Source of the DNA: [Bacillus] selenitireducens MLS10
GTDB lineage: Bacteria; Bacillota; Bacilli; Bacillales; Salisediminibacteriaceae
Assembly: GCF_000093085.1 (NCBI RefSeq)
Contig: NC_014219.1
Span: 496,001 to 560,000, forward strand
Direction of reading: 5' to 3'
Length of the DNA stretch: 64,000 nucleotides
Below, piece by piece: positions 42,195 to 50,300 of this stretch; the stretch's first letter is position 1; every line of letters begins with the position of its first letter. The position numbers were made by a program, and so were the translations under genes. The notes under the pieces were generated by a model, which was not told the DNA's origin, made no database searches, and was given only the letters and a program-made list of their open reading frames with translations.

Positions 42195-44144
42195 TTATTT
42201 ATCTTTTTTCTCATCGTCCGGTGATTCAAGCTCACCGTTTAACTGTTCACCGAGGTCATCACGGAGATCTTCGTAGATCTTTTCCTTGAACTCCTCATAG
42301 ACTTCTTCTTTGATATCGTCGTAGACTTCGTCTTTGACCTGCTCATAGACTTCTTCTTTCACTTTGTCGTAAGCTTCGCCTTTAAAGTCTTCATAGGCTT
42401 CTTCCTTCATCTGTTCATAGACTTCGTCTTTGACGCGGTCGTAGGTTTCGTCTTTAAACTCATCGTACACTTCGTCTTTGAAGTCATCGTAAACTTCCTC
42501 TTTCATCTGGCCGTAGACTTCTTCTTTCATTTCATCATAGGCTTCTTCACGGAACTCATCGTAGAATTCATCTTTCATGCCGCCGTAGACTTCATCTTTG
42601 ACGCGTTTCGTCTGTTTGCGCTGCGTCTTGATTTTGTCTTTCTTCATATCCTTTGTCATCATGATCAGAAGGCTGAAGACCATCACGACCATGATCATGG
42701 CAAACGGCAGCGCTGCGACAATCGAAGCGGTCTGAAGCCCTTCAAGTCCTCCGCTGATGAGAAGGACACTGGCGGTTCCGGCAATGAGGAATCCCCAGAT
42801 GACTTTGATTGTAAGCTTTGGACTCAGACTGCCCTGTGACGTCATCGCACCGAGTACATACGAGGCAGAGTCCGCCGATGTGATGAAGAAGATCAGGATC
42901 AGAATCACGGCAATGACACTCGTAATCATGGAGATTGGCAGTTCACCGAGAGTAGCGAAGAGAGCAAGCTCGACCTCGTTCATGACAAGGTCACCGATCT
43001 CATCATTGCCGCCCATAATCAGGCTGAGCCCGGTGCCGCCAAACGTGGTAAACCAGAGCGCGCCAAGGAGTGAAGGGACAATCAGAACACCTGCGACAAA
43101 TTCCCGGATCGTACGCCCCCTTGAAATCCGGGCGATGAAGATCCCCATAAACGGCGCCCAGGAGATATGCCAGGCCCAGAAGAAAATCGTATTATTTCCA
43201 AGCCATTCACCGTCCCCGAACGGGTTTAAGTCAAAGCTCATCTGAACGACATTGGACATGTAATTCCCGAGAACCGAGACAAAATTCTGGGCAATAAAGA
43301 GCGTCGGGCCAACAATAATCACGAAGAACAAAAGCAGCCCTGCCAGAATCAGATTCGTGGTACTGAGAATCTTGATTCCCTTGTCGACGCCTGTCGCGGC
43401 AGAAAAGATAAACAGGAACGTCACAATGGCAATGATGATAAAGTTGACGGTCGCATTGTTTGGAATCCAGTCAACCAGGTAGGACAGCCCGCCGGTAATC
43501 TGCAGGGCACTGAGACCGAAGGTGGTCGCAACCCCTGTGGATGTGGCCAAAACGGCGAGAACGTCGATGGCTTTTCCGAATCCGCCATAGGCACGGTCAC
43601 CGAGAATCGGTTGAAATGCCGAGCTGATGAGAGCCGGCTGGTCTTTTCGGAACTGAACATATGCCAGCGTCAGTGCTACGAGCGAGAAGATCGCCCATGG
43701 GTGGAGTGCCCAGTGGAAGACCCCGTACCTGAGACCTGCTTCAGCGCGGACGGCATCACTTTGACCTATGTAATCCGGATGCGGATCGTAATAATAGAGA
43801 ATCGGTTCTGCGACACCCCAGAATACGAAGCCGACACCGATCCCTGCGGCAAAGAGCATGCCGAGCCAGGAGAAAAAGCGGAACTCCGGTTTCTCATCGG
43901 GCTTCCCGAGCTTCAGTTTACCGAAGGGACTGATGGCGAGAAACAGTACAAAGGCAATAAAAAACGCGGTGACGAGCATGTAGAACCAGCCGAAGTTATC
44001 AAGGGTGAACGCAAGTGCCACGCTTGATACATTGGCAAGATTCTCCGGAAAAAATAATCCCCAGAGAACAAAAGCAAGAACAATGGGTGCTGAGATGTAA
44101 AAGACAATGTTTGGATTTTTCGTTTCGTACGAATACTTTTCCAT
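42195..44144 (-). CDS. BCCT-family glycine betaine/choline transporter with octad-repeat tail
   Basis: Na+-coupled importer of compatible solutes, 649 residues. Twelve-helix core (about 15-495) with FGKLKLGKPDEKPEFRFFSWLGMLFAAGIGVGFVFWGVAEP and the Trp-rich segment FFWAWHISWAPFMGIFIARISRGRTIREF. The C-terminal cytosolic tail is exceptional: residues 516-627 are 14 consecutive eight-residue units of the form K-(D/E)-E-x-Y-x-x-hydrophobic, ending in an acidic tip. In BetP the C-terminal tail senses osmotic stress; a similar role here is inference. A SigB-like promoter and an unusual leader hairpin precede it. Confidence 0.93.
   Translation of the reverse strand: MEKYSYETKNPNIVFYISAPIVLAFVLWGLFFPENLANVSSVALAFTLDNFGWFYMLVTAFFIAFVLFLAISPFGKLKLGKPDEKPEFRFFSWLGMLFAAGIGVGFVFWGVAEPILYYYDPHPDYIGQSDAVRAEAGLRYGVFHWALHPWAIFSLVALTLAYVQFRKDQPALISSAFQPILGDRAYGGFGKAIDVLAVLATSTGVATTFGLSALQITGGLSYLVDWIPNNATVNFIIIAIVTFLFIFSAATGVDKGIKILSTTNLILAGLLLFFVIIVGPTLFIAQNFVSVLGNYMSNVVQMSFDLNPFGDGEWLGNNTIFFWAWHISWAPFMGIFIARISRGRTIREFVAGVLIVPSLLGALWFTTFGGTGLSLIMGGNDEIGDLVMNEVELALFATLGELPISMITSVIAVILILIFFITSADSASYVLGAMTSQGSLSPKLTIKVIWGFLIAGTASVLLISGGLEGLQTASIVAALPFAMIMVVMVFSLLIMMTKDMKKDKIKTQRKQTKRVKDEVYGGMKDEFYDEFREEAYDEMKEEVYGQMKEEVYDDFKDEVYDEFKDETYDRVKDEVYEQMKEEAYEDFKGEAYDKVKEEVYEQVKDEVYDDIKEEVYEEFKEKIYEDLRDDLGEQLNGELESPDDEKKDK
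42264..42599 (-). repeat. Fourteen 24-base units encoding octads (KDEVYDEF-type)
   Basis: Units such as KDEVYGGM, KDEFYDEF, KEEVYDDF, KDETYDRV, KEEAYEDF and KEKIYEDL follow each other without a break. Tyr is at position 5 in all 14 and Glu or Lys at position 3. A fifteenth, RDDLGEQL, has lost the Tyr. The DNA units differ at many synonymous sites, so the array is old and kept at protein level. Confidence 0.92.
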
Positions 44145-44153
44145 AAGCAGAAT

Positions 44154-44187
44154 CTATCCGTTAAAGAACCGGATAGCCCCCTTTCGT
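44154..44187 (-). promoter_or_regulatory. Hairpin separating the ribosome site from the BCCT start codon
   Basis: On the minus strand GAAAGGGGG (44187-44179) is followed by the hairpin CTATCCG / CGGATAG (9-base loop), then ATTCTGCTT and ATG. Unfolded, the ribosome site is 34 bases from the ATG; with the hairpin looped out it would be at about normal distance. No other ribosome site is seen. Confidence 0.5.
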
Positions 44188-44248
44188 TATAGGATGATCT
44201 CACAGATAAAAGGAAAATAAGAGCAGTACCCCTTATAATAACTAAACT

Positions 44249-44274
44249 ATACCCCTGTGTCCATCCCCTGAAAC
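44249..44274 (-). promoter_or_regulatory. SigB-type promoter upstream of the BCCT gene
   Basis: Minus strand GTTTCA (44274-44269), 14-base spacer, GGGTAT (44254-44249). This matches the general-stress consensus GTTTAA-N12-15-GGGWAW with one mismatch. Osmoprotectant transporters of Bacillus are often SigB-controlled. Confidence 0.55.
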
Positions 44275-44281
44275 AATCTGG

Positions 44282-45139
44282 TTACAGTGAAATGGAAAAC
44301 ACCGTGTCCGCTATTTCTTCCTCATCGAGGAAGATGGTCAGGTGATATGTGCCGGTATCTGTGAGCGGATCTTCGGAGTCAAGAAGGTCGAGGGTGACCT
44401 CGCTCGATGAAAAGATGCCGAAGCTCCGGTCTCTCGTGATCGCCATCCCGTTACCACTGTCCGTTTCCCGCTCGAGTAGAAGGCGAAAGGAGCGGTCACC
44501 GATGGGCTCATCATGTATAAACAGCAGGTTGATCCGGGCTTCATATTTAACGAAATCGGGCTCGTCCCTGACATCCAACACACCTTCAGGGACTGGATTA
44601 TCATCGGAGAAGACATAAATCCCCGGTTCAAGGGCCGGATTGTATGTCCAGTTCGCAAGAGGGACGTTGACAAGCACGGCAAACAGCAAAGCTGATAGGC
44701 CTGTAATGATTCCGCTTTTCACGGATGCGCCGGAGCGGTAGAATAAAGGTGACGCATTGCCGTGATTCTTCAGGTGCTGAATCCGTCTGTAATAAAGGGC
44801 ATTGGCCTTCAACCCGAATCCGAGATGAAGAAGCGTAAAGCCGGTCAAGATAAAGAGAAGTTGAGAAGAAACGAGGTCTGCCCCTAGTCCGGCTGCATAA
44901 AATAACCAGGGGAGAAACGATGCGCCCGCGACAAACACGCTTTGCAACAGCACATAAAAGATCAGCCAGTCATAGAGGTGCCGGTAAGCGAGCCAAAAAG
45001 GCGTGACTAGGAGTGCTGCAAGGTTAAAACCGCAGTATACAGAAGGTTTTTGGTGGTCTTGCCACTTTGAAGAATAATAGGTATGATTTTGCCCGATGAG
45101 GGGAATGGTATCGGCAGTGCCGTTTATGGGATCGGTCAT
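44282..45139 (-). CDS. DUF2628-like membrane protein
   Basis: A 285-residue protein. The first half resembles DUF2628 proteins: a KPSVYCGFNLAALLVTPFWLAYRHLYDWLIFYVLL segment, about four helices in total and a further one at about 165-185. The last 105 residues form a soluble acidic domain (EPGIYVFSDDNPVPEGVLDV, LTDTGTYHLTIFLDEEE), predicted outside. Start ATG with GGAGGT nine bases upstream; longer in-frame versions would cross the promoter area. Function unknown. Confidence 0.72.
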   Translation of the reverse strand: MTDPINGTADTIPLIGQNHTYYSSKWQDHQKPSVYCGFNLAALLVTPFWLAYRHLYDWLIFYVLLQSVFVAGASFLPWLFYAAGLGADLVSSQLLFILTGFTLLHLGFGLKANALYYRRIQHLKNHGNASPLFYRSGASVKSGIITGLSALLFAVLVNVPLANWTYNPALEPGIYVFSDDNPVPEGVLDVRDEPDFVKYEARINLLFIHDEPIGDRSFRLLLERETDSGNGMAITRDRSFGIFSSSEVTLDLLDSEDPLTDTGTYHLTIFLDEEEIADTVFSISL

Positions 45140-45180
45140 GGTACATATACCTCCAGGTCGAATAGATAAAGTGGTTCGCA

Positions 45181-45242
45181 GGTTACGCATGCTTCATTAA
45201 AGTAACCTGAATACGTATGGTCCTTCTCCGGAAGACCATACG
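45181..45242. repeat. Two inverted repeats in a divergent promoter region
   Basis: GGTTAC (45181-45186) / GTAACC (45202-45207), then a perfect 9-bp stem CGTATGGTC / GACCATACG (45214-45242). The region lies between divergent membrane-protein and lipoprotein genes. Possible operators; no regulator suggested. Confidence 0.4.
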
Positions 45243-45308
45243 GACAGTTTACCACGGGCTACAGAGAAAAGCATGGCAGATAACCAGATCATAAAGGGGC
45301 GAGGAAAC

Positions 45309-45908
45309 ATGATGAAATGGATCGTGGGCGTATGGATGCTTATATTGCTTGCCGGATGCGGCGGCGAAGAGGCGGTGGAAGAGCAGGATGATTTTCCTCA
45401 CTCTCTTGTACATGAAGGGTTCTCCTATACACCTTTTACCTATCCGGCAGACTGGGACGTGACGGCGGTGTCGTCCAATGTCCGTCTCGCTTTTCGCAAT
45501 GAAGACAACCCGGAAGAGAATCAGTTTGCGCAGGTGCCGTTCCGCTACACGTTCACCTTTGGCGAGCGAGCACCGGAGAATGAGGTCAGTGAGGATGAAC
45601 TGGATGCATTTAACGAAGAAAACAGACGGAACGAAGAGACATTCCGGCAAAACTATTACCATACATCTTTTGAACAGTACGCCCGTCTTGATATCAGTAA
45701 AAACGGTTTTTTGCGGCTGTTGACGGAGTATGAAGGTGTGGAAGAAAAGGAAATCGCCGGTCGGGAAGTTCTCGTCTTGCGAAGTGAAAACCAGTGGGCG
45801 GCCAACTGGTTTGCAGGACGAAACTACTATGATTTGCTGATTTATAATGAGGCCATGATTGCCTCTGATGAAGCCTTTGAAGGCATTCTGGAGATGCTGA
45901 TGCCCTGA
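45309..45908 (+). CDS. Lipoprotein, unknown function
   Basis: Lipid-anchored protein of 199 residues. Signal peptide ends in LLAGCGGEE. The mature domain is acidic and has several aromatic residues (FSYTPFTYPADWDV, NYYHTSFEQYARLDIS). ATG with GAGGAAAC upstream; a second ATG follows directly. No family recognised. It lies alone, with the GGDEF-EAL gene 123 bases downstream. Confidence 0.75.
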   Translation: MMKWIVGVWMLILLAGCGGEEAVEEQDDFPHSLVHEGFSYTPFTYPADWDVTAVSSNVRLAFRNEDNPEENQFAQVPFRYTFTFGERAPENEVSEDELDAFNEENRRNEETFRQNYYHTSFEQYARLDISKNGFLRLLTEYEGVEEKEIAGREVLVLRSENQWAANWFAGRNYYDLLIYNEAMIASDEAFEGILEMLMP

Positions 45909-46031
45909 ATGAAATCGTACATTTGCGGGAGTATTTTGGGTGTATCTGTAAACGACTTCCTGTGATAAGATGAAAGCAGAGAGAAGATGACTCGGAAAAA
46001 GGTATGATGGTCACAGGAAAGGTCAGATGCA

Positions 46032-48062
46032 ATGATGAAACATATCGATATCTCCACAGCCCTGAATGCGAATCCCGATCACGCGGCAATCATCAGCCTT
46101 GAAGGGGAGATTCTCCTGACGAATCTGTCCTGGCAGGCTTTCAGCCGGGACAATACGGGAGATCCGGACTACACGGATGTGGGTGTAAACTATTTGGATG
46201 TTCTGAAAAAAGCCGGTGTGACGGCTGTGTATGAGGGAATCGTATCGGTTTTGGAAGGTCGGCAGGATTTTTATCATAACAAATATCCCTGTCATTCACC
46301 TGATGAGAACCGCTGGTTTATCATGACTGTCACCCCATTAAATGAAGGCGGCGATATCCAGGGGGCTCTTATCGTTCACCGAAATATCACCGAAGTCGAA
46401 TGGGCTAAGAATCAGACCGTGGACATCCTTGAGAGCATGACGGATGCTTTTTTCGCCGTGGACCAAAACTGGAGGTTCACCTTTTTGAATCAGGAAGCGG
46501 AAAAACTGCTGCAGGTATCGAGGTCCGGGCTGATCGGTCAAAACATCTGGACGGTTTTCCCTGATGCATTGGGTACGACCATTCAGTTTCATTATGAAAC
46601 GGTTGTGGATATGAAGCTCGCAAAGCAGTTTGAAACGTATTTTGAACCGCTGGATAAATGGTTTGAAGTCCATGCATACCCCCGTCATCAGGGAGGACTT
46701 GCCGTGTTCTTCAAAGATATCTCCGAAAAAAAGGCGTCAGAACAGCAGATTTGGGAGATGGCGAATCTGGATGAGCTGACTGGCCTTGCGAACCGCCGTT
46801 TTATCTATGAAAAGATGAACGGCATTATTCAGAAACGGATCCCCTTTTCACTCTTTTTTATGGACCTGAATGATTTTAAGGATATCAACGATGTCTATGG
46901 TCACGATGCCGGGGACCAGGTGCTTCAGAAGATCGGGGAGCGTCTGCAAGCTTTGCAAGAGGAGAGCGGGGGTGTTGCGGCTAGGCTCGGCGGGGATGAG
47001 TTTGTGTTCATGATTGCAGAGCTTGATCATGAAGTAACGGGGCATTTCGCCGAGCGACTTCTGAATCTCATCCGTAAACGGATGTCTGTGTCCGGCTATT
47101 ATGCGTTTTCGATGGTCGGAAGCATTGGGATCGCGATGTATCCGGAAACCGGGATGAATGTGAATGAGATCATGTCAGCGGCGGACGCTGCGATGTATGA
47201 AGCGAAGAAATCAAAATCGGTCACGGGCACCTACCGCTTTTATGAGATCAGCATGCGGGAAGTCATCAAGCGTCGGATTGTAATGGGAGACGATATGCTG
47301 ACGGCCATTGATCGTGGCGATTTTTATTATGTGTATCAACCGCAGATCAATATGAAAACCGGACTCGTCGACGGCGTGGAGGTCCTCTCACGCTGGAAGC
47401 ATCCGCAACTCGGGATGATTCCGCCTCCGGAGTTTATTGAACTGGCCGAAGAGACGGGAAAGATCAGGCCGCTGACGGAGCGGACGATTCGGGATGTGTT
47501 GAAGACGGTGGATGGCTGGCGGCGTGATTGGGGTTATGATGGCCGTGTTGCCTTTAACGTGTCGAGCTCATTGATCGAGTCGCCATCTTTCTTTACGTTC
47601 ATAAAAGAGCAGATGACATATTTTAAAATAGGAAGAGATCAGCTTGAGCTTGAGATTACCGAAACGGTCAACCTTGCCGCGTCGGAAGCTCTTGCGTACC
47701 ATCTTGATCAGTTTCGGCATATTGGTGTCAGTCTGGCCATCGATGACTTCGGCACCGGGTTTTCTAAAATCAGTCATTTGAGCCGGTTGCCAGTGGACCG
47801 GATCAAAGTTGACCGGACATTTATCAATGAGATCGGTTCGGGATCCAAAGGGGAAGCGATTCTCTACGCGGTGATTGACCTGATGAATCAGCTTGAAGTG
47901 GATGTCGTGGCAGAGGGCGTTGAGGAAGAGGAACAGGTTCGTGTGCTGATGGGCAGGAACTGCAGCCATATACAGGGGTATTACTACGCGAGACCGACTG
48001 AGGAGGAGGAGGCCGTCTCCTATATCTGGTCTTTTGTACAGACAAAGAACAGCGAACGCTAG
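46032..48062 (+). CDS. PAS-PAS-GGDEF-EAL cyclic-di-GMP enzyme
   Basis: A 676-residue bifunctional signalling protein. Two PAS domains (about 5-125 and 130-240) lead to a GGDEF domain (about 250-410) with intact RLGGDEF. No RxxD inhibitory site is seen before it. The EAL domain (about 425-665) has EVLSRW, N in VAFNVS, EITETV, IDDFGTGFS, KVDRTF and VAEGVE, so metal and catalytic residues look present. It may both make and break c-di-GMP under control of a PAS ligand. No membrane helix seen, so cytosolic. Confidence 0.93.
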   Translation: MMKHIDISTALNANPDHAAIISLEGEILLTNLSWQAFSRDNTGDPDYTDVGVNYLDVLKKAGVTAVYEGIVSVLEGRQDFYHNKYPCHSPDENRWFIMTVTPLNEGGDIQGALIVHRNITEVEWAKNQTVDILESMTDAFFAVDQNWRFTFLNQEAEKLLQVSRSGLIGQNIWTVFPDALGTTIQFHYETVVDMKLAKQFETYFEPLDKWFEVHAYPRHQGGLAVFFKDISEKKASEQQIWEMANLDELTGLANRRFIYEKMNGIIQKRIPFSLFFMDLNDFKDINDVYGHDAGDQVLQKIGERLQALQEESGGVAARLGGDEFVFMIAELDHEVTGHFAERLLNLIRKRMSVSGYYAFSMVGSIGIAMYPETGMNVNEIMSAADAAMYEAKKSKSVTGTYRFYEISMREVIKRRIVMGDDMLTAIDRGDFYYVYQPQINMKTGLVDGVEVLSRWKHPQLGMIPPPEFIELAEETGKIRPLTERTIRDVLKTVDGWRRDWGYDGRVAFNVSSSLIESPSFFTFIKEQMTYFKIGRDQLELEITETVNLAASEALAYHLDQFRHIGVSLAIDDFGTGFSKISHLSRLPVDRIKVDRTFINEIGSGSKGEAILYAVIDLMNQLEVDVVAEGVEEEEQVRVLMGRNCSHIQGYYYARPTEEEEAVSYIWSFVQTKNSER

Positions 48063-48081
48063 GCGTCCGCTGTTCTTTGTC
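48041..48081. terminator. Bidirectional terminator
   Basis: ACAAAGAACAGCG-ACG / CGT-CGCTGTTCTTTGT overlapping the stop codon of the GGDEF-EAL gene. It serves the convergent flavin reductase gene too. Confidence 0.8.
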
Positions 48082-48645
48082 TTATTTGTTGATATCAATG
48101 GATTTTCTTGTGGTGGTCTTGTCCTGGATCAGGTAATGGGACTGACCGAGAAATAATGGAAGCTGAAGCTTGTGGAAGTCGGGAAAGCCCGTTTCCGGTT
48201 CGAAGCGGTCGCTGTCCTGATAGAACGTGACAATATCACCGGCGATCCAGTCGTGATCCCCGTATTCATGCATCCCCTTTACGGTGCACTCATAGGCGAC
48301 ATAGGCGTCATCGAGAACCGGGGAACCTGTCTTCTTTCCCGGTGACCAGCGGGCTTCGAGACGGTTGAACTTGTCATTATCCCTGCCGGAAATTTTGCCT
48401 GCTCCTTCAATGAGGTGAGCATGTTCTGCGGGAACAAAATTGATCACGAAGGACTGGCTGTTTTTGACGAGCTGATACGTGTGGCGTTCTTTGGCGATGG
48501 CGACGCCGTAGATCGGTGGCGCGTAGGACATAAAGGAATGCCAGCCTGCGGCCATCATGTTTACTTCGTCTCCATCCTTCACGGTCACAATGGCAATGAG
48601 TCCAGGGTAGCAGTGGAGGATGGTGTTGTCTTTGATTTCTAACAT
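48082..48645 (-). CDS. Flavin reductase-like FMN-binding split-barrel protein
   Basis: A 187-residue cytosolic flavoprotein of the flavoredoxin/flavin reductase family. N-terminal IVTVKDGDEVNMMAAGWHSFMSYAPPIYGVAIAKERHTYQLV is the usual FMN-binding pattern, then SFVINFVPAEHAHLIEGAG and a C-terminal GQSHYLI. Probably uses NAD(P)H to reduce flavin or another acceptor; partner unknown. ATG follows GGGAGTTG. Monocistronic. Confidence 0.87.
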   Translation of the reverse strand: MLEIKDNTILHCYPGLIAIVTVKDGDEVNMMAAGWHSFMSYAPPIYGVAIAKERHTYQLVKNSQSFVINFVPAEHAHLIEGAGKISGRDNDKFNRLEARWSPGKKTGSPVLDDAYVAYECTVKGMHEYGDHDWIAGDIVTFYQDSDRFEPETGFPDFHKLQLPLFLGQSHYLIQDKTTTRKSIDINK

Positions 48646-48747
48646 GGTGATTCAACTCCCTTCTCTCCATTATTATAAAGGAAATAGGTCCCGGATGCAC
48701 CGGAAATCCATGGGAAGCGCCTCACTTCTTCAGGGATAAGGGGGCAA

Positions 48748-48794
48748 AAACAGACAACACCCCTGGACGAGTAAATGTCCAGGGGCGTTGTTAC
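48748..48794 (-). terminator. Terminator of the GerMN lipoprotein gene
   Basis: Minus strand CCCCTGGAC / GTCCAGGGG hairpin with AACA/TGTT extension, followed by CTGTTTTTG. Confidence 0.85.
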
Positions 48795-48796
48795 CA

Positions 48797-49465
48797 TTAT
48801 TCGTACAGCGGATATTCGTCCGGGTCTCCTGGTCGGAGCGGATCTTCGAGACTCATGTGGCCAAGGAAATTCTCGACCTGTTCGCCGTCAATTTCAACGA
48901 AGACTTCGGCGATGCCGAACTGCTCAAACATCATGGCAATATGCTCAGTAAGCATCATTGCGCCACTGGAGCCGAGATTGGCATCATTCAGTTCCGGAGA
49001 AAAGGAAATCACGGCTGTCTCATCATCAAATGAGATGGATTGCACGGTTGTCCCTTCAGGAGCCAACAGGAGCAGATCTTCCGAAGGAGCCCCTTCAAGC
49101 CAGAGTCCGAATGCATCCATGGCGCCGTCCTCGTCCATGGTGACCGATTCGTCCGTTACATAGCGATACGTCTCAAGGAGCTGGTCATCGGAGAAATAAA
49201 GAGTGACCTGATCGATCATCGCCACGTCCTCTTCTTCATTGGCTTCCTCTTCGTTATGATTCTCCTCATTGTTTTCTTCCGGTTCCTCATTGCCTTCATT
49301 GTCAGCCTCATTGTTCACGTTTTCAGGTTCGTTATTCATGTCGGCATTGTCGTTTCCGTTATCGACGGCTGATCCGGAGACAGCTTCGTTGTCGTTGCCT
49401 TCACCGCATGCGGCAAGAAAAAAGACCGAAGCAAGGGCCAGGGCAGTCAGTTTTGTTTTTTTCAT
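48797..49465 (-). CDS. GerMN-domain lipoprotein
   Basis: Lipid-anchored protein of 222 residues. Signal peptide ends FFLAACGEG. It is followed by a very acidic Asn/Glu linker (about 22-78) and one GerMN domain (about 83-205; QVTLYFSDDQLLETYRYVTD, LWLEGAPSEDLLLLAPEGTTVQSISFDDETAVISFS). GerMN domains occur in GerM and in LpqB-type envelope proteins. Upstream lies a perfect SigX-type promoter (TGTAAC-N16-CGAC), placing it in the envelope-stress regulon of the neighbouring sigma factor. The start is the ATG after GGGAGCAC. Confidence 0.88.
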   Translation of the reverse strand: MKKTKLTALALASVFFLAACGEGNDNEAVSGSAVDNGNDNADMNNEPENVNNEADNEGNEEPEENNEENHNEEEANEEEDVAMIDQVTLYFSDDQLLETYRYVTDESVTMDEDGAMDAFGLWLEGAPSEDLLLLAPEGTTVQSISFDDETAVISFSPELNDANLGSSGAMMLTEHIAMMFEQFGIAEVFVEIDGEQVENFLGHMSLEDPLRPGDPDEYPLYE

Positions 49466-49516
49466 GGTTATGTGCTCCCTTCGATAAAGCGATTTTGGGT
49501 GATGATTACTGTCTTT

Positions 49517-49542
49517 GTCGCCGTTCTAGAAAAAAGGTTACA
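49517..49542 (-). promoter_or_regulatory. SigX-type promoter of the GerMN lipoprotein gene
   Basis: Minus strand TGTAAC (49542-49537), 16-base spacer, CGAC (49520-49517). This equals the B. subtilis SigX consensus and has the same spacing as the promoter ahead of sigX. Confidence 0.75.
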
Positions 49543-49612
49543 GATGCCGTTTTCAATCGCCGGCGTATCCTGATAGAATAAAGAAGATTCACGAACAAAT
49601 GGAAGGATGTTG

Positions 49613-49708
49613 ATGAAGGTGAAAAACTGGCAGTGGGCGGTATTGTTGCTTGCCATTGGTTTTATAGCGGGTGCATTGATCTGGGCCCGGGCATTTATGA
49701 CGATGTAA
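49613..49708 (+). CDS. 31-residue single-helix membrane protein
   Basis: A short frame beginning MKVKNWQWAVLLL and ending ARAFMTM: basic-aromatic start, one membrane helix of about 20 residues, short tail. GGAAGGA lies five bases before the ATG, a good ribosome site. It sits between the GerMN gene and sigX, and the sigX promoter begins two bases after its stop. Coding status is inferred from the ribosome site and the transmembrane pattern only. Confidence 0.6.
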   Translation: MKVKNWQWAVLLLAIGFIAGALIWARAFMTM

Positions 49709-49709
49709 G

Positions 49710-49735
49710 TGTAACGCTTTTTTCTTTTCAGCGTC
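49710..49735 (+). promoter_or_regulatory. SigX-type autoregulatory promoter of sigX
   Basis: TGTAAC (49710-49715), 16-base spacer, CGTC (49732-49735), 28 bases before the sigX start codon. ECF sigma factors usually transcribe their own gene from such a site. Confidence 0.7.
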
Positions 49736-49763
49736 AAATTAAACAGGTAAGGGAGGTAATCGT

Positions 49764-50300
49764 GTGAGGGAGGAATTTGACAGGCTGTACCATCAGTATC
49801 ACCATCAGCTCTTTCAATATCTGTTCTACCTCGTCCGACACCGGGAAACGGCAGAAGAACTCGTTCAGGAAGTCTATATCAAAGTCCTCAACTCGTTCGA
49901 AACCTTCGAAGGGAAAAGCACGGAAAAAACGTGGCTGTATTCAGTGGCGAAGCATGTGGCCATTGACCATATCCGCAAGCAATCGAGAAAGAAACGCCGC
50001 GCAGAAGGCAAAGAATATGAATGGAGCGAACGTGAATTCGAGATTCAGGATAAAGACCCCCTTCCCGATGAAATTGTTGTTCAGAAAGAGGAAGTGCAGG
50101 AAGTGTATCAGATGCTGGCAAGATGTACTCCCGATCAGCAACAGGTGATGATTCTCCGGTTTGTGCAGTCCCTGTCCATTGCGGAAACGGCCGAGATCCT
50201 CGGCTGGACGGAAAGCAAGGTCAAGACGACCCAGCACCGGGCGATCAAAGCATTGAAGGGCCATCTTGAGCAGCGAGAGGAAGAGGAGGTGCATCCATGA
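49764..50300 (+). CDS. sigX: ECF RNA polymerase sigma factor SigX
   Basis: Sigma factor of 178 residues directing RNA polymerase to envelope-stress genes. Region 2: HHQLFQYLFYLVRHRETAEELVQEVYIKVLNSFETFEGKSTEKTWLYSVAKHVAIDHIRK; the DLVQEVYIRVLNS-like part is characteristic of SigX. Region 4: VMILRFVQSLSIAETAEILGWTESKVKTTQHRAIKAL. GTG start with GGGAGGT upstream. ATGA overlap with the anti-sigma gene. In B. subtilis SigX governs cell-surface charge and resistance to cationic peptides. Confidence 0.93.
   Translation: MREEFDRLYHQYHHQLFQYLFYLVRHRETAEELVQEVYIKVLNSFETFEGKSTEKTWLYSVAKHVAIDHIRKQSRKKRRAEGKEYEWSEREFEIQDKDPLPDEIVVQKEEVQEVYQMLARCTPDQQQVMILRFVQSLSIAETAEILGWTESKVKTTQHRAIKALKGHLEQREEEEVHP

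Noticed and set aside
42264-42599. CRISPR array or minisatellite
   Set aside because: Units are 24 bases, contiguous, without spacers, in frame and diverged at synonymous sites. They are protein repeats of the BCCT gene.
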